Positions 34,596 through 44,038 of a DNA stretch of 64,000 nucleotides are shown here, piece by piece. The notes under the pieces were generated by a model. That model did not search any database, was not told the origin of the DNA, and worked only from the letters and a program-made list of their open reading frames with translations. The translations under genes were made by a program, and so were the position numbers. Positions within the stretch are counted from its first letter, which is position 1. Each line of letters starts with the position of its first letter. The stretch spans positions 1,116,001 through 1,180,000 of the forward strand of contig NZ_CAJPUX010000001.1 in the NCBI RefSeq assembly GCF_905397285.1, read 5' to 3'. The stretch is from Cupriavidus plantarum. GTDB lineage: Bacteria > Pseudomonadota > Gammaproteobacteria > Burkholderiales > Burkholderiaceae.

Positions 34596-35765
34596 TCAGG
34601 CGTTGCCGCCGAACTCGCGCAGCAACGCCTCGCGGTCCTGATCGAGCGCGGGAGGATTGCGCACATCGCGCAACCCGCCCGCCGCTCCCACCTTCACCGG
34701 ATTCCCCGCGACGCGCAGCGTCCTGGCATCGCCGATGCCGATATCGATCAGCATGTCGCGCGCGGCCACATGCGCGTTGTCGAGGATCTGCGGCACGCCG
34801 TTGAGCGGGCCGTGCGGCACGCCCGCGGCCTCCAGCACGGATTCCCAATGCGCGGTGGTGTCCTGGGCCAGTCGCTCCTCGAGCACGGCTTTGAGCGCGA
34901 CGTGATACTCGTTGCGCGCGGGCACGCTGGCAAAGCGCGCATCGGCGATCCATTCGGGACGATCGAGCGCCTCGCATAGCTTTGCGAACAGCGCATCGTT
35001 GCCCACCGCGATCACGATGAACCCATCGCCCGTGGCGAACATGTCGAACGGGGTGATCGACGGATGCCGCGTGCCGAGCGGCTTGGGTACATGGCCCGTG
35101 GCGGAATACCGGGCGATGGGATTCTCCAGCAGCGCCACCTGGCAGTCGAGCATCGAGATATCGACGCGCTCGCCAAGCCCGGTCCGCGCGCGCTTGAGCA
35201 GTGCCGACTGAATGCCGATGGTCGCGTACAGCCCCGCGCCGATATCGCCGATGGATACGCCCACGCGCGCGGGATTGCCCCCGGCCTCGCCCGTGACGCT
35301 CATCAGTCCGCCCATCGCCTGCACGACCATGTCGTACGCGGGACGATTGCGATAGGGTCCCGTCTGGCCGAAGCCCGAAATCGACGCGAACACGAGTTTC
35401 GGATGGCGCGCGTGCAGCGCCTCCCACGTGTAGCCGAGGCGCTCCATGACGCCCGCGCGGAAGTTCTCGACGAGCACGTCCGCATCCTCGAGCATGCGGT
35501 CGAGCAACGCGCGGTCCTCCGCGCGCTTGAGGTCGAGCGCGATGGACTGCTTGTTGCGGTTGATCGAGGCAAAGTACGCGGACTCGCCGTCGACGAACGG
35601 ACCGACCTGCCGCGAGTCGTCGCCGCCGTCGGGGTTCTCCACCTTGATCACGCGCGCGCCGAGGTCCGCGAGCATCATCGTGCAATAGGGGCCGGAGAGC
35701 ACGCGCGTCAGATCGACGACGGTGATGCCGGCCAGCGGAAGTTGCTGCGAGGTGTCCTGCGTCAT
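34596..35765 (-). CDS. CaiB/BaiF family (class III) CoA-transferase
   Basis: 389 residues from ATG 35763-35765; the longer frame upstream is in the preceding gene's end. Motifs: LAGITVVDLTRVLSGPYC, DLGARVIKVENPDGGD and YDMVVQAMGGLMSVTG, whose Asp is the acyl-carrying catalytic residue. Transfers CoA between organic acids, typically from succinyl-CoA to a carboxylate. It ends a minus-strand cluster with the Bug protein (17 bases upstream) and an enoyl-CoA hydratase, implying uptake and CoA-activation of one acid. Confidence 0.9.
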   Translation of the reverse strand: MTQDTSQQLPLAGITVVDLTRVLSGPYCTMMLADLGARVIKVENPDGGDDSRQVGPFVDGESAYFASINRNKQSIALDLKRAEDRALLDRMLEDADVLVENFRAGVMERLGYTWEALHARHPKLVFASISGFGQTGPYRNRPAYDMVVQAMGGLMSVTGEAGGNPARVGVSIGDIGAGLYATIGIQSALLKRARTGLGERVDISMLDCQVALLENPIARYSATGHVPKPLGTRHPSITPFDMFATGDGFIVIAVGNDALFAKLCEALDRPEWIADARFASVPARNEYHVALKAVLEERLAQDTTAHWESVLEAAGVPHGPLNGVPQILDNAHVAARDMLIDIGIGDARTLRVAGNPVKVGAAGGLRDVRNPPALDQDREALLREFGGNA

Positions 35766-35781
35766 GAAGCGTGGCTCCTGC

Positions 35782-36825
35782 TTAATCGATCTTTGCGCCG
35801 CTGGAAACGGCGAGGTCCACGCCAACCTTGCCTTCGCGCGCGGCAAACTCGCGGAACTCGGCAACGGACGAAGAGATGGAGATCTCGTCGCCCTGTGCGA
35901 GAAAGCGTTTCTTGAGTTCGGGATCGGACATTACCTTCGCGGTGGCCGCGTACAGCTTGTCGATGATCTCGGGCGGTGTTTTGGCGGGCGCGAAGAGGCC
36001 GTACCAGACGGAGAGGTCATAACCCTTGAGGCCGCTCTCATCGATGGTCGGCAACTGCGGGCTCGAGTTCGAGCGCTGCATCGACGTGACCGCGAGCGGC
36101 ACGACCTTGTGCGTGTCGATCATCGGCTTGACCGACGGCGCGGTGCCGAACGTCAGCTGCACGTCGCCGGCCGCGACCGCCTGCGCCGACGGGGCGCCGC
36201 CCTTGTAAGGCACGTGCGTCATCTGCACGTTGGCAAGCTTGGTGAAATAGACGCCGGCCAGATGCGTGATCACGCCATTGCCCGACGACGAGTAGTTGAG
36301 CTTGCCCGGCTTGGCTTTCGCCTGCGCGATCAGGTCCGTCACGCTCTTGATGCCCGCGTCCTTGTTGACGGCGAGGATCAGCGGCGCCGCCGAGAGCTTC
36401 GTGATCGGCGCGAAGTCGGAGGCCTCGTAACGGATCTTGGGATACATCACCTTGTCGCCGCCCATCAGGCTCGCGGTGGCGATCAGCAGCGTGTAGCCAT
36501 CCGGCGCGGACTTGGCGGCGAACTCGGCGGCGATCGTGGTGCCGGCGCCGGGGCGGTTATCGACGACCACGGGCTGGCCGAGCTCGCGGCTCAGCGCGTC
36601 GCCATACAGGCGCGCGGAATTGTCGGCACCGCCGCCGGGCGGGAAGCCGATGACGAGGCGGATCGGCTTGTTCGGATAGCCCGTCGCCGGGTTCTGCGCG
36701 GACGCGGCGGCCGGGAGCAGGGCGGATGCCATGACGAGTGCCGCGAGCGCGGTGAGTGCGGTGGGCGCGTACGTCTGTCGATGCGCGATGCGCGGATGAT
36801 TGCGGTGCTGCAACTGCTGGGTCAT
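35782..36825 (-). CDS. Bug-type tripartite tricarboxylate transporter substrate-binding protein
   Basis: 347 residues. A long n-region precedes a signal peptide ending AAASAQ. The Bug signature is complete: YPNKPIRLVIGFPPGGGADNSAR, VVDNRPGAG, APDGYTLL and the VPYKGGAP ligand loop. It binds a carboxylate in the periplasm. No TctA/TctB membrane genes lie in the window. Position upstream of the CoA-transferase gene suggests the same substrate. Confidence 0.93.
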   Translation of the reverse strand: MTQQLQHRNHPRIAHRQTYAPTALTALAALVMASALLPAAASAQNPATGYPNKPIRLVIGFPPGGGADNSARLYGDALSRELGQPVVVDNRPGAGTTIAAEFAAKSAPDGYTLLIATASLMGGDKVMYPKIRYEASDFAPITKLSAAPLILAVNKDAGIKSVTDLIAQAKAKPGKLNYSSSGNGVITHLAGVYFTKLANVQMTHVPYKGGAPSAQAVAAGDVQLTFGTAPSVKPMIDTHKVVPLAVTSMQRSNSSPQLPTIDESGLKGYDLSVWYGLFAPAKTPPEIIDKLYAATAKVMSDPELKKRFLAQGDEISISSSVAEFREFAAREGKVGVDLAVSSGAKID

Positions 36826-36931
36826 GCGTGTCTCCTCCGTGGCTGTGTCGCCACTGTTGGTCGTTGCCCAAAATTGCCGAAATACCCCGTTCCTGCCTGA
36901 TCGATACTGCCGCGTCTGGTCCTGCTTTCAT

Positions 36932-36983
36932 GTGACTGCCTGCGCGTGACTGCCTGCGCGTGCCTGCCTGCGCGTGCCTGCCT
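36932..36983. repeat. 14-bp tandem repeat, about 3.7 copies
   Basis: Units GTGACTGCCTGCGC at 36932-36945 and 36946-36959, then GTGCCTGCCTGCGC at 36960-36973 and a partial copy to 36983. It lies between the enoyl-CoA hydratase stop and the Bug start, outside any gene. Confidence 0.85.
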
Positions 36984-36997
36984 TCACGGGCCCCCGT

Positions 36998-37759
36998 TCA
37001 CTTGCCGGCAAACACCGGCGCGCGCTTTGCCTTCCACGCGGCCGCGCCTTCGCGCAGGTCCGCCGATGTCTCCGATCGATGCTGGTCGCGTGCCAGCGCT
37101 TCCGCATCGAGCGCGCCTCGCGCAATGGCATTGAGGTGCCGCTTCATGCCGAGCAGCGCGATCGGCGCCATGGACGCCAGCTGCGTCGACAGTTCGCCCA
37201 AGCGCGCCTGCAACGCCTCGGCAGGCACGATCTCGGTGAGGAAGCCGATGCGCAGCATCGTCTCCGCATCGATGCGATCGGTCGTCAGGAACAGATGCTT
37301 GGCGGCATTGAGCCCGAGCCGCGAGACATAACGCTCCATGCCGCCGCGATAGAAATGCAGGCCGAGCCGTGCCGCGGGCATGAACATGTCGCACTCGGGC
37401 ACGCCGATGCGGAAGTCGCAGGCGAGGCAGAGGTCGGTCGCGCCGCCATAGACGCCGCCGTGGATCGCGGCGATCGTGATCGGGCGGGCCTGCTCGATGA
37501 CGTCCATCGCGTCGCCGAAATTCACGGCACCCTCGTCCGCCTTGCCCGCGAGCGCGCCGATGTCGTAGCCGCTGCAAAAGTACTTGCCGCCCGCGACAAA
37601 GCGCAACACGAGTACGTGATCCATCTCATTGACGGCAAGCACGTGGTCGCGCAACGTACGGACGTCTTCCGGAGACAGCCGGTTGGCCACGGCAGGGCGC
37701 TGCAGCGAAATCGTGGCGATGCGTCCCTCCACGGTCAGAACGGGTTTGTTATCATCCAT
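36998..37759 (-). CDS. Enoyl-CoA hydratase/isomerase family protein
   Basis: 253 residues from ATG 37757-37759. Crotonase features: an oxyanion-hole FVAGGKYFCSGYDIGAL and IAAIHGGVYGGATDLCLACDFRIG. The catalytic Glu region reads AARLGLHFYRGGMERY, without the usual paired glutamates, so it may be an isomerase, hydrolase or another crotonase rather than a true hydratase. First gene of the minus-strand acid cluster, divergent from the GntR regulator with 79 bases between. Confidence 0.85.
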   Translation of the reverse strand: MDDNKPVLTVEGRIATISLQRPAVANRLSPEDVRTLRDHVLAVNEMDHVLVLRFVAGGKYFCSGYDIGALAGKADEGAVNFGDAMDVIEQARPITIAAIHGGVYGGATDLCLACDFRIGVPECDMFMPAARLGLHFYRGGMERYVSRLGLNAAKHLFLTTDRIDAETMLRIGFLTEIVPAEALQARLGELSTQLASMAPIALLGMKRHLNAIARGALDAEALARDQHRSETSADLREGAAAWKAKRAPVFAGK

Positions 37760-37838
37760 GCCGTAATATCTGTGGATCGAATTGATATATTCACGCAGCC
37801 TATAGATATTTTTCTTAAGGACGAACAGGGGTAAACCC

Positions 37839-38525
37839 GTGCAATCGTTACAGGACCGCATTCGCGAAAGCATCATCGCCGCCATTCAGACCGGCGCGCT
37901 GCGTCCCGGCGCACAGATCGACGAAAAGGGGCTGGCCGAGCAATTCGAGAGTTCGCGGACGCCCGTGCGCGAGGCAGTGCTGATGCTCGCCGCTCAGGGG
38001 CTCGTGACGATCGTGCCCCGCGCCGGCATGTTCGTGCACCGGCCGAGCGCGGCAGAACTCGTGGCCATGTTCGAAACGCTGGCGGAGATGGAAGGCGTGG
38101 TCGCGCGGCTGGCCACGCAACGCATTACGCCCGCGGGCCGTCAGGCGCTCGCGCGCGCGCACGAGGACGCCGCCACGCATGCCGCGCGCCGCGACACGGC
38201 GGCCTATATCGAAGCCAATCGGCGCTTCCACGAGGTGGTGTATCAAGCCGCAGCCAATCCGTTCCTGTCGGAGCAGATCATCCAGCTGCGCAGGCGCCTG
38301 GCTATCTACTGGCAGCAGAAAGGGCTCATCAACGAGGCGCGCGTACCGAGTTCCCATCGCGAGCACGGCTATGTCGTCGAGGCGATGCTCGCGGGGCAGG
38401 CCGATGCCGCGGCGGACGCCATGCGCACGCACGTTTCCGCGGGCGGCAAGGCGATTGCCGATCTCGTGCTCATGGCAAGCGCGGCCGAGGTGGGCGCAGA
38501 ACCGGCAGCCCAATATGACGCCTGA
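37839..38525 (+). CDS. GntR-family regulator (FCD subfamily)
   Basis: 228 residues from GTG 37839. Winged helix: GALRPGAQIDEKGLAEQFESSRTPVREAVLMLAAQGLV. The FCD effector domain follows, with RRFHEVVYQAAANP supplying the metal/ligand residues. Divergent from the enoyl-CoA hydratase operon, which it probably controls, and overlapping the next regulator by 11 bases. Confidence 0.9.
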   Translation: MQSLQDRIRESIIAAIQTGALRPGAQIDEKGLAEQFESSRTPVREAVLMLAAQGLVTIVPRAGMFVHRPSAAELVAMFETLAEMEGVVARLATQRITPAGRQALARAHEDAATHAARRDTAAYIEANRRFHEVVYQAAANPFLSEQIIQLRRRLAIYWQQKGLINEARVPSSHREHGYVVEAMLAGQADAAADAMRTHVSAGGKAIADLVLMASAAEVGAEPAAQYDA

Positions 38526-39285
38526 GCGCCGCACGGGCACACAGAGCATCGAGCGCGCGCTCGATATCCTTCGCGTCGTCGCGATGGGCGGGCGCACGGG
38601 CATGCGGCTCAAGGAGATCGTCGCGGCCGCGGGGCTCGCGGAAGCAACGGTCGTGCGTATCGTGCAGGGCCTCGTGGCCAGCGGCATGCTCGCGCGCAAC
38701 GAGCGGTCGAGCCGGATCGTGTTCGGCCAGCTCGCGCACGAGTTCGGCATGCTGACGGCCCACGAGACGTCGCTGGACGTCGCGCACTGGCGGCCCGTCG
38801 TGCTGGACCTCGCCGCGATTACCGGCGAAACCATCTACCTGAACCGCCGCAACGGCTTCGACTCGGTCTGCATGGATGTCGCCATGGGCGCGCAGCCCGT
38901 GCAGGCGCATCCCATCGATGTCGGCGTGCGGCGGCCGCTCGGCGCCGGCGCGGGCGGCCTCGCGATCCTGATGGCGCTGCCGCAGGAGGAGGTGGCGCGC
39001 TGCCTGGCGCGCAACGCGTCGCGCTATCCGTATTACGGCCTGGACGCCGCCGGCGTCCAGGCGCTCGTCGACGGCGGCCGCGCGCGCGGCTACGCATTGC
39101 TGCAGGCGCTGACGATCCGTGGCGTGTCGGTGGTCGGCTTGCCCGTGCCGGGCCCGGTGCCGTACCTGTCTGTCTGCGTATCGGGACTCAGCACGCGGTT
39201 GTCCGGGCCGGTGCTCGACGAGACGGCCGCCATGCTGCGCGAGCGGCTGGACCGCGAGGCGCGGAGGCTCGGGCTCATCGATTGA
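38515..39285 (+). CDS. IclR-family regulator
   Basis: 256 residues from ATG 38515, inside the end of the GntR gene. N-terminal helix-turn-helix (SIERALDILRVVAMGG, LAEATVVRIVQGLVASGML) and C-terminal effector domain (PLGAGAGGLAILMALP). Likely regulates the downstream Bug, lyase-family and aldolase genes. Two regulators of different families sharing one transcript is uncommon. Confidence 0.9.
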   Translation: MTPERRTGTQSIERALDILRVVAMGGRTGMRLKEIVAAAGLAEATVVRIVQGLVASGMLARNERSSRIVFGQLAHEFGMLTAHETSLDVAHWRPVVLDLAAITGETIYLNRRNGFDSVCMDVAMGAQPVQAHPIDVGVRRPLGAGAGGLAILMALPQEEVARCLARNASRYPYYGLDAAGVQALVDGGRARGYALLQALTIRGVSVVGLPVPGPVPYLSVCVSGLSTRLSGPVLDETAAMLRERLDREARRLGLID

Positions 39286-39416
39286 ACGCCGTGCAACTCC
39301 GCATCGTGGAGTTTTGCTGGGCGAAACAGGTGCCGATGACCGTGCACTGCTTCGATAATCGTTCGAAAGGAAAGCAAAAACAGCAGTCAGCGCCCATTGA
39401 TCCGGGAGACAACATC

Positions 39417-40397
39417 GTGAAGCCCCTCGTCGTACGATTCGGTGGCCCGCGCCTGCTCGCAGCCCTGCTGCTGGCCTGCGCGTCCGCATTCGCGCATGGC
39501 CAGGCGTATCCGACCAAGCCCGTCCGCATCGTCGTGCCGTTCGCGCCCGGCGGCGGCCTCGATGCGATGACGCGCCGCGTCGCGCAGAAACTCACCGAGC
39601 AGACGGGCAACACGTTCTTCGTTGAGAACAAGGCCGGCGCAAGCGGCACGATCGGCATCGCTCAGGTGGCTCGCGCCGCGCCGGACGGCACCACGCTGCT
39701 AGCCAACGACGGCTCGTACACGATGCTGCCGTACGTCTTCAAGACACTCGCCTGGGACCACGCGAACGACTTCGTGCCCATCACCACGACGTCGGTGTCG
39801 CCAGCCGTCCTCGCCGCGGGGCCGAACACGCGTTTCAACACGGTGGCCGAGCTCGTCCGCTATGCCAGGGCGCATCCGGGCGAGGTGACATACGGCACCG
39901 GCGGCGTCGGCAGCTCGCTGCATTTCGCGGCCGAACAGTTCGCGCAGGTGGCGGGCATCCAGCTGCGCCATATCCCGTTCAAGGGGGCCGGGGAGGCGGT
40001 GGCCGCCGTGGCCTCGGGCAACGTCGACATCGTGATGGGCGGGCCGTCGTCGGCGCTCACGCTCGTGCAGGCCGGCAAGCTGCGCGCGCTCGCGGTCAGC
40101 AGTTCGCATCGGCTCGGCGTGCTGCCCAACGTGCCGACCTTCGGCGAAGCGGGCGTCGACTACCGCATGACGTACTGGACCGGGCTTGCCGCGCCGAAGG
40201 GCACGCCGCCGGAGATCGTCGCCTTCCTGCAGAAGCAGGTGGCCAGGGCCATGGAGGGCGAGGACGTGCGCGCGCATTTCGCGTCGATCGGCGCGGACGT
40301 GGGGGGCATGCCCAGCGCGGAGTTCGCGACGTTCATGCGCAACGAGGTCGGCCGCTGGAAGTCCGTGGCGGCCGGCGCCAATATCCAGCCCGAATGA
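39417..40397 (+). CDS. Bug-type substrate-binding protein
   Basis: 326 residues, start taken as GTG 39417, nine bases after GGGAG; it yields a normal signal peptide (LLAALLLACASAFAHG). YPTKPVRIVVPFAPGGGLDAM, VENKAGASGTIG and the HIPFKGAGE loop are present. It overlaps the next gene by four bases (ATGA), tying uptake to a lyase-family enzyme. Confidence 0.9.
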   Translation: MKPLVVRFGGPRLLAALLLACASAFAHGQAYPTKPVRIVVPFAPGGGLDAMTRRVAQKLTEQTGNTFFVENKAGASGTIGIAQVARAAPDGTTLLANDGSYTMLPYVFKTLAWDHANDFVPITTTSVSPAVLAAGPNTRFNTVAELVRYARAHPGEVTYGTGGVGSSLHFAAEQFAQVAGIQLRHIPFKGAGEAVAAVASGNVDIVMGGPSSALTLVQAGKLRALAVSSSHRLGVLPNVPTFGEAGVDYRMTYWTGLAAPKGTPPEIVAFLQKQVARAMEGEDVRAHFASIGADVGGMPSAEFATFMRNEVGRWKSVAAGANIQPE

Positions 40398-41287
40398 TGC
40401 TGCAAGACCTGCCCACAGTCATCGCGCGCCGCGTGCAAATGCGCCTGCGGCTCGAGTCCGGCCGCACCCTGTGGGTGCCCGGCGCATACGACGCGCTCAG
40501 CGCGCGCATGATCGTCCATGCCGGATTCGAGGCCGTGGTCGTCAGCGGCTTTGGCGTGTCCGCCGCGATGCTTGGCCTGCCCGACACCGAGCTCTACACG
40601 ATGACCGAAAACCTGTCGGTGGTCCGCGCGGTCTGCCATGCGGTGCCCGTGCCCGTGATGGCCGATTGCGATACCGGCTACGGCAACGCGATCAACGTCA
40701 TGCGCACCGTGCGCGAGTTCGAGGCCGCGGGCGCTGCCTCGCTCACGCTGGAGGATCAGGTCTCGCCGAAGAAGTGTCCCGCCGTAAGCGACGCCACGTC
40801 GCTGCTGCCGATCGAGGAAGCCGTGGGCAAGATCCGCGCGGCGGTGGCGGCGCGCCGCGATCCGTCGATGGCGATTATCGCCCGGACCGATGCGCGCACG
40901 CCCGAAGAAGCGTTCGCGCGTGGCAAGGCCTACGCCGCGGCGGGCGCGGACGTGATCAAGCCGATCAGCAAATGCTTCGATACGTTCGAAGGGCTCGTCA
41001 CGCTGCGCGAGGCCGTGCAGCGTCCGCTGGCGATCTCGCTGCTCGGCAAGCTCCAGCGCAACCTCACCACGCAGCAAATCGAGGCGCTCGGCGGCATCTG
41101 CACGTTCCCGCTGTTGCCGCTGCTCACCGCCGCGGCGGCATTGCAGAGCAACCTCGCCGCGCTGCGGCAGACGCTGCAGCCCGAGGCGGTGCCGATCGCT
41201 CCGATACGGGAGATGGACTTCAGGCAATGGATCGGCTTCGACGACGTGGAAGCCCTGGAACGCCAGTTCCTGCCGGACACGCGCTGA
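40394..41287 (+). CDS. Isocitrate lyase/PEP mutase superfamily protein
   Basis: 297 residues. The fold starts VPGAYDALSARMIVHAGFEAVVVSGFG; metal residues lie in MADCDTGYGN, and the active-site loop reads SPKKCP, close to the KKCG of isocitrate and methylisocitrate lyases. The superfamily cleaves or rearranges 2-hydroxy or oxo dicarboxylates (oxaloacetate, dimethylmalate, methylisocitrate). The Pro after Cys departs from the strict lyases. Neighbouring Bug genes suggest a dicarboxylate or tricarboxylate substrate. Confidence 0.87.
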   Translation: MMLQDLPTVIARRVQMRLRLESGRTLWVPGAYDALSARMIVHAGFEAVVVSGFGVSAAMLGLPDTELYTMTENLSVVRAVCHAVPVPVMADCDTGYGNAINVMRTVREFEAAGAASLTLEDQVSPKKCPAVSDATSLLPIEEAVGKIRAAVAARRDPSMAIIARTDARTPEEAFARGKAYAAAGADVIKPISKCFDTFEGLVTLREAVQRPLAISLLGKLQRNLTTQQIEALGGICTFPLLPLLTAAAALQSNLAALRQTLQPEAVPIAPIREMDFRQWIGFDDVEALERQFLPDTR

Positions 41288-41312
41288 CCGGCATGTAGAG
41301 AGGAGACAGATC

Positions 41313-42299
41313 ATGACCACGAGACGGGCATTCTGCCGCGGCGTCGGATCGCTGCTGGGCGCGACAATCGCCGGCGCCGGTCATGCCGCATGGGCCAGCG
41401 ACAACTGGCCGAGCCGGCCGATTCGCATCATCGTGCCGTTTACGGGCGGCAGCGGCGCGGATGCCACCGCGCGGTTCTACGCGGAGAAGATGTCGCCGAT
41501 GCTCGGCCAGCCGCTCATCGTCGAGAACCGGCCCGGCGCCGATGGCGCTATCGGCATCATGGCCGTCAAGGCGCTGCCCGCCGACGGCTACACGATCCTG
41601 CAGGGGAGCATCGGACCGATGACGGTCAACCCGGCCATCAATGCCGACCTCCAGTACGACCCCATGCGCGACTTCGTGCCGCTGACCGGTTATGGCCGCA
41701 ATATGAACGTCATCCTCGTGTCCAACGAATCCGCGCTGAACAGTTTCGCGGACCTTATCGCGAAGGCGAAAGCCTCGCCGTCCGGGCTCAACATGGGCAC
41801 GTTCTCGCCCACGCTCGCGCTGACCGGCGCATGGCTCGCCAAGCTGGCCGGCGTGAAGTTCACCAACGTGCCGTACAAGGGGCAGGGTCAGGTGATGACC
41901 GAGGTCATCGGCAATCAGCTCGACTTCGGCATGGTGGACCTCGGCGGCGCCTCGACGCTGATCCGCTCGGGCAAGCTGCGCGCGCTCGCCGTCACCGGCG
42001 ACACGCGGCATGCGGATTTCCCGTCGATCCCGACCGTCAAGGAGAGCGGCATCGCCGAGTTCTCGCAATACAGCTGGAATGCGTTCTACGTGCGGACCGA
42101 CACGCCCGCGCCGATCCGCGCGAAGCTCGGCGAGATGATCCGCACCGTGATGACGAGCGACGCGACCATCCGCGCGCTGTACGCGCCGAAGGGCAGCGAG
42201 GGCATTCCGCTGACGCCCGCGCAGATGCAGAAGCTGCAGCAGGAAGAAATCGCGCGCTTCCGCCGCGTGGCCGCGGAAGTCGGCATGGCCGCGCGATAA
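41313..42299 (+). CDS. Bug-type substrate-binding protein with twin-arginine-like leader
   Basis: 328 residues. The leader TTRRAFCRGVGSLLGATIAG has an RR pair with a modest hydrophobic core, so Tat export is possible. WPSRPIRIIVPFTGGSGADATAR, VENRPGADG and NVPYKGQG mark the family. It lies between the lyase-family and HpcH aldolase genes in the same direction. Confidence 0.92.
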   Translation: MTTRRAFCRGVGSLLGATIAGAGHAAWASDNWPSRPIRIIVPFTGGSGADATARFYAEKMSPMLGQPLIVENRPGADGAIGIMAVKALPADGYTILQGSIGPMTVNPAINADLQYDPMRDFVPLTGYGRNMNVILVSNESALNSFADLIAKAKASPSGLNMGTFSPTLALTGAWLAKLAGVKFTNVPYKGQGQVMTEVIGNQLDFGMVDLGGASTLIRSGKLRALAVTGDTRHADFPSIPTVKESGIAEFSQYSWNAFYVRTDTPAPIRAKLGEMIRTVMTSDATIRALYAPKGSEGIPLTPAQMQKLQQEEIARFRRVAAEVGMAAR

Positions 42300-42309
42300 G
42301 GGGGCTTGC

Positions 42310-43110
42310 ATGTATCCCGCACCGAATCCGCTGCGCCGCAAGCTGGCCGCCGGGGAATGCATCACGGGCCTGTATATCCAGACGCCGAGCGCCGATTGCG
42401 TGGAAATCGCGGCGGCGGCGGGCTACGACTATGCGATTCTCGATCAGGAGCATGGCCCCTTCGGGTTCGGCGAGACGGTGTCGCTGATCCGCGCGGCCGA
42501 AGCCAGCGGCATCTGCCCGATCGTGCGCGTGCCCGATCATCGCGCTTCCGAACTGCGCAAGGCGGTCGAGGCGGGCGCGATGGGCGTCTACGTGCCCGAT
42601 GTCCGGACCGCGGAGCAGGCGCGCGATGCCGTCAACGCGGTGCGCTTCCGCGTGCATGGCGATGGCGGCATGCGCGGCGCGTGTCCGACGGTGCGCGCCG
42701 CGCGCGCGCGTGGGGCGGCGGAGTGGGAGCGGTTCGTGGCGTGGTCCAACGAGAACGTCATGGTGACGCTGCTCGTGGAGAGCGAACAGGGACTGGCGAA
42801 CCTTGACGCCATCCTGGCCGTGCCTGGCGTCGACATGGTGGCGCTGGGCCGCTTCGACCTGGCGCACGAGATGGGCCTCAATGGCGATCGCTACGGTCGC
42901 GTCATCGCCGACATCTTCGAGACCTTCGTCGCCGCCGCCGAGCGCGCCGGCGTGCCCTACGTGATGCGGCTGCGTCCCGCCGATGCGGAAGCGATGCGGG
43001 ACGAACGGCAGCGCTGGGTCGCGCGCGGCGCGCGCAATTTCACGATGGGCTCGGACCGCGAGTTCATGGCGAAGGCGTTCGCCGCGGCGCTGGCGCCGAT
43101 GGTGGATTAA
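42310..43110 (+). CDS. HpcH/HpaI-family aldolase
   Basis: 266 residues. Class II pyruvate-aldolase motifs: FDYAILDQEHGP-type (here YDYAILDQEHGPFGF), RVPDHRASELRKAVEAGAMGVYVPDV and LLVESEQGLANLDAIL with the metal Glu. Cleaves 2-oxo-4-hydroxy acids to pyruvate plus an aldehyde. The stop overlaps the end of a convergent GntR gene by four bases. Confidence 0.88.
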   Translation: MYPAPNPLRRKLAAGECITGLYIQTPSADCVEIAAAAGYDYAILDQEHGPFGFGETVSLIRAAEASGICPIVRVPDHRASELRKAVEAGAMGVYVPDVRTAEQARDAVNAVRFRVHGDGGMRGACPTVRAARARGAAEWERFVAWSNENVMVTLLVESEQGLANLDAILAVPGVDMVALGRFDLAHEMGLNGDRYGRVIADIFETFVAAAERAGVPYVMRLRPADAEAMRDERQRWVARGARNFTMGSDREFMAKAFAAALAPMVD

Positions 43111-43913
43111 GCCACGCGGTCCGCAAGGATGGCCGCGCGCACGTTCTGCACGTGCGCGGCGCCGGCGGCTTCCGCCTCGTCCGGATTGCCGGCGAGCACG
43201 GCGGTCGCGATGCGCCGGTAGTCGGCCAGCCGCATCTGCTGCAGCGACGTCAGGCGGTGCTGCGCGTGGACGATCGGCATATGGATCGTCGGAAACAGCC
43301 GGCGCAGTTCCTGATTGCCGCCCATGTCCAGCAGGGCGCGATAGAAACGGCGGCGCGCCGTCGAGAACGACACGATCGGCCGCGCGCCGGCCTTCGCATC
43401 GTCGTCCCCCGCACCGGCCGCACCGGCCGCACCGCGTCCGCTACGGTCGCCACGGTCGCCCACCCGTTCCGCCTTCTCCGCGCCGACCAGTTCCTGCACG
43501 GCGGCCCGCAGCGCCTGCGCCTGCGCGCGATCGCCGCTGCCGCGCGTGGCGGCGCGCGCGAGCAGGCCAGTCATGCGCTCGGCCACGTCGAGCACGTCGA
43601 GGGTCTCCTGCAGCGTCAGACGGCGGATCATCGCGCCCCGGTGGCGTGGCAACTCGACGATGCCTTCGGCCGCCAGCCGTTGCAACGCCTCCCGGACGGA
43701 ATTGCGGCCGACGCCGAACTCGGTCACGAGGTCCGTTTCCACGAGCCGCTGGCCGGGCACGAATCGGCCCAGCTCGAGACCCTTGAGGATGCCGAAGAAC
43801 ACGTTGTCGGACGCGCTGCGGCCGGAGGCGGCGTCGTTGGCGGGCGCGGGCGCGCCCGCCACGGGCGTGCCGGTGGCGAGCGGAGCGGTAAGGGAGGCGG
43901 GCGATCTTGTCAC
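43107..43913 (-). CDS. GntR-family regulator (FCD subfamily)
   Basis: 268 residues. Winged helix FVPGQRLVETDLVTEFGVGRNSVREALQRLAAEGIVEL and a C-terminal FCD domain with RRFYRALLDMGGN. A 35-residue Gly/Ala/Asp-rich insert (about residues 150-185) splits the FCD domain; it is unlikely to disturb the helical core if it lies in a loop. Divergent from the SDR gene at 44039; likely regulator of that cluster. Confidence 0.87.
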   Translation of the reverse strand: MTRSPASLTAPLATGTPVAGAPAPANDAASGRSASDNVFFGILKGLELGRFVPGQRLVETDLVTEFGVGRNSVREALQRLAAEGIVELPRHRGAMIRRLTLQETLDVLDVAERMTGLLARAATRGSGDRAQAQALRAAVQELVGAEKAERVGDRGDRSGRGAAGAAGAGDDDAKAGARPIVSFSTARRRFYRALLDMGGNQELRRLFPTIHMPIVHAQHRLTSLQQMRLADYRRIATAVLAGNPDEAEAAGAAHVQNVRAAILADRVA

Positions 43914-44038
43914 GACGGCGATTCTAATGGATTGGCCGAGCCTGTGGCACCTTCGGCACCCCGGGAGTAACCATCGTTGACATAGGATGAAATCGTCCTA
44001 CAATTTCGTCCTGACATAAAAACGAAGGAGACGATGCG

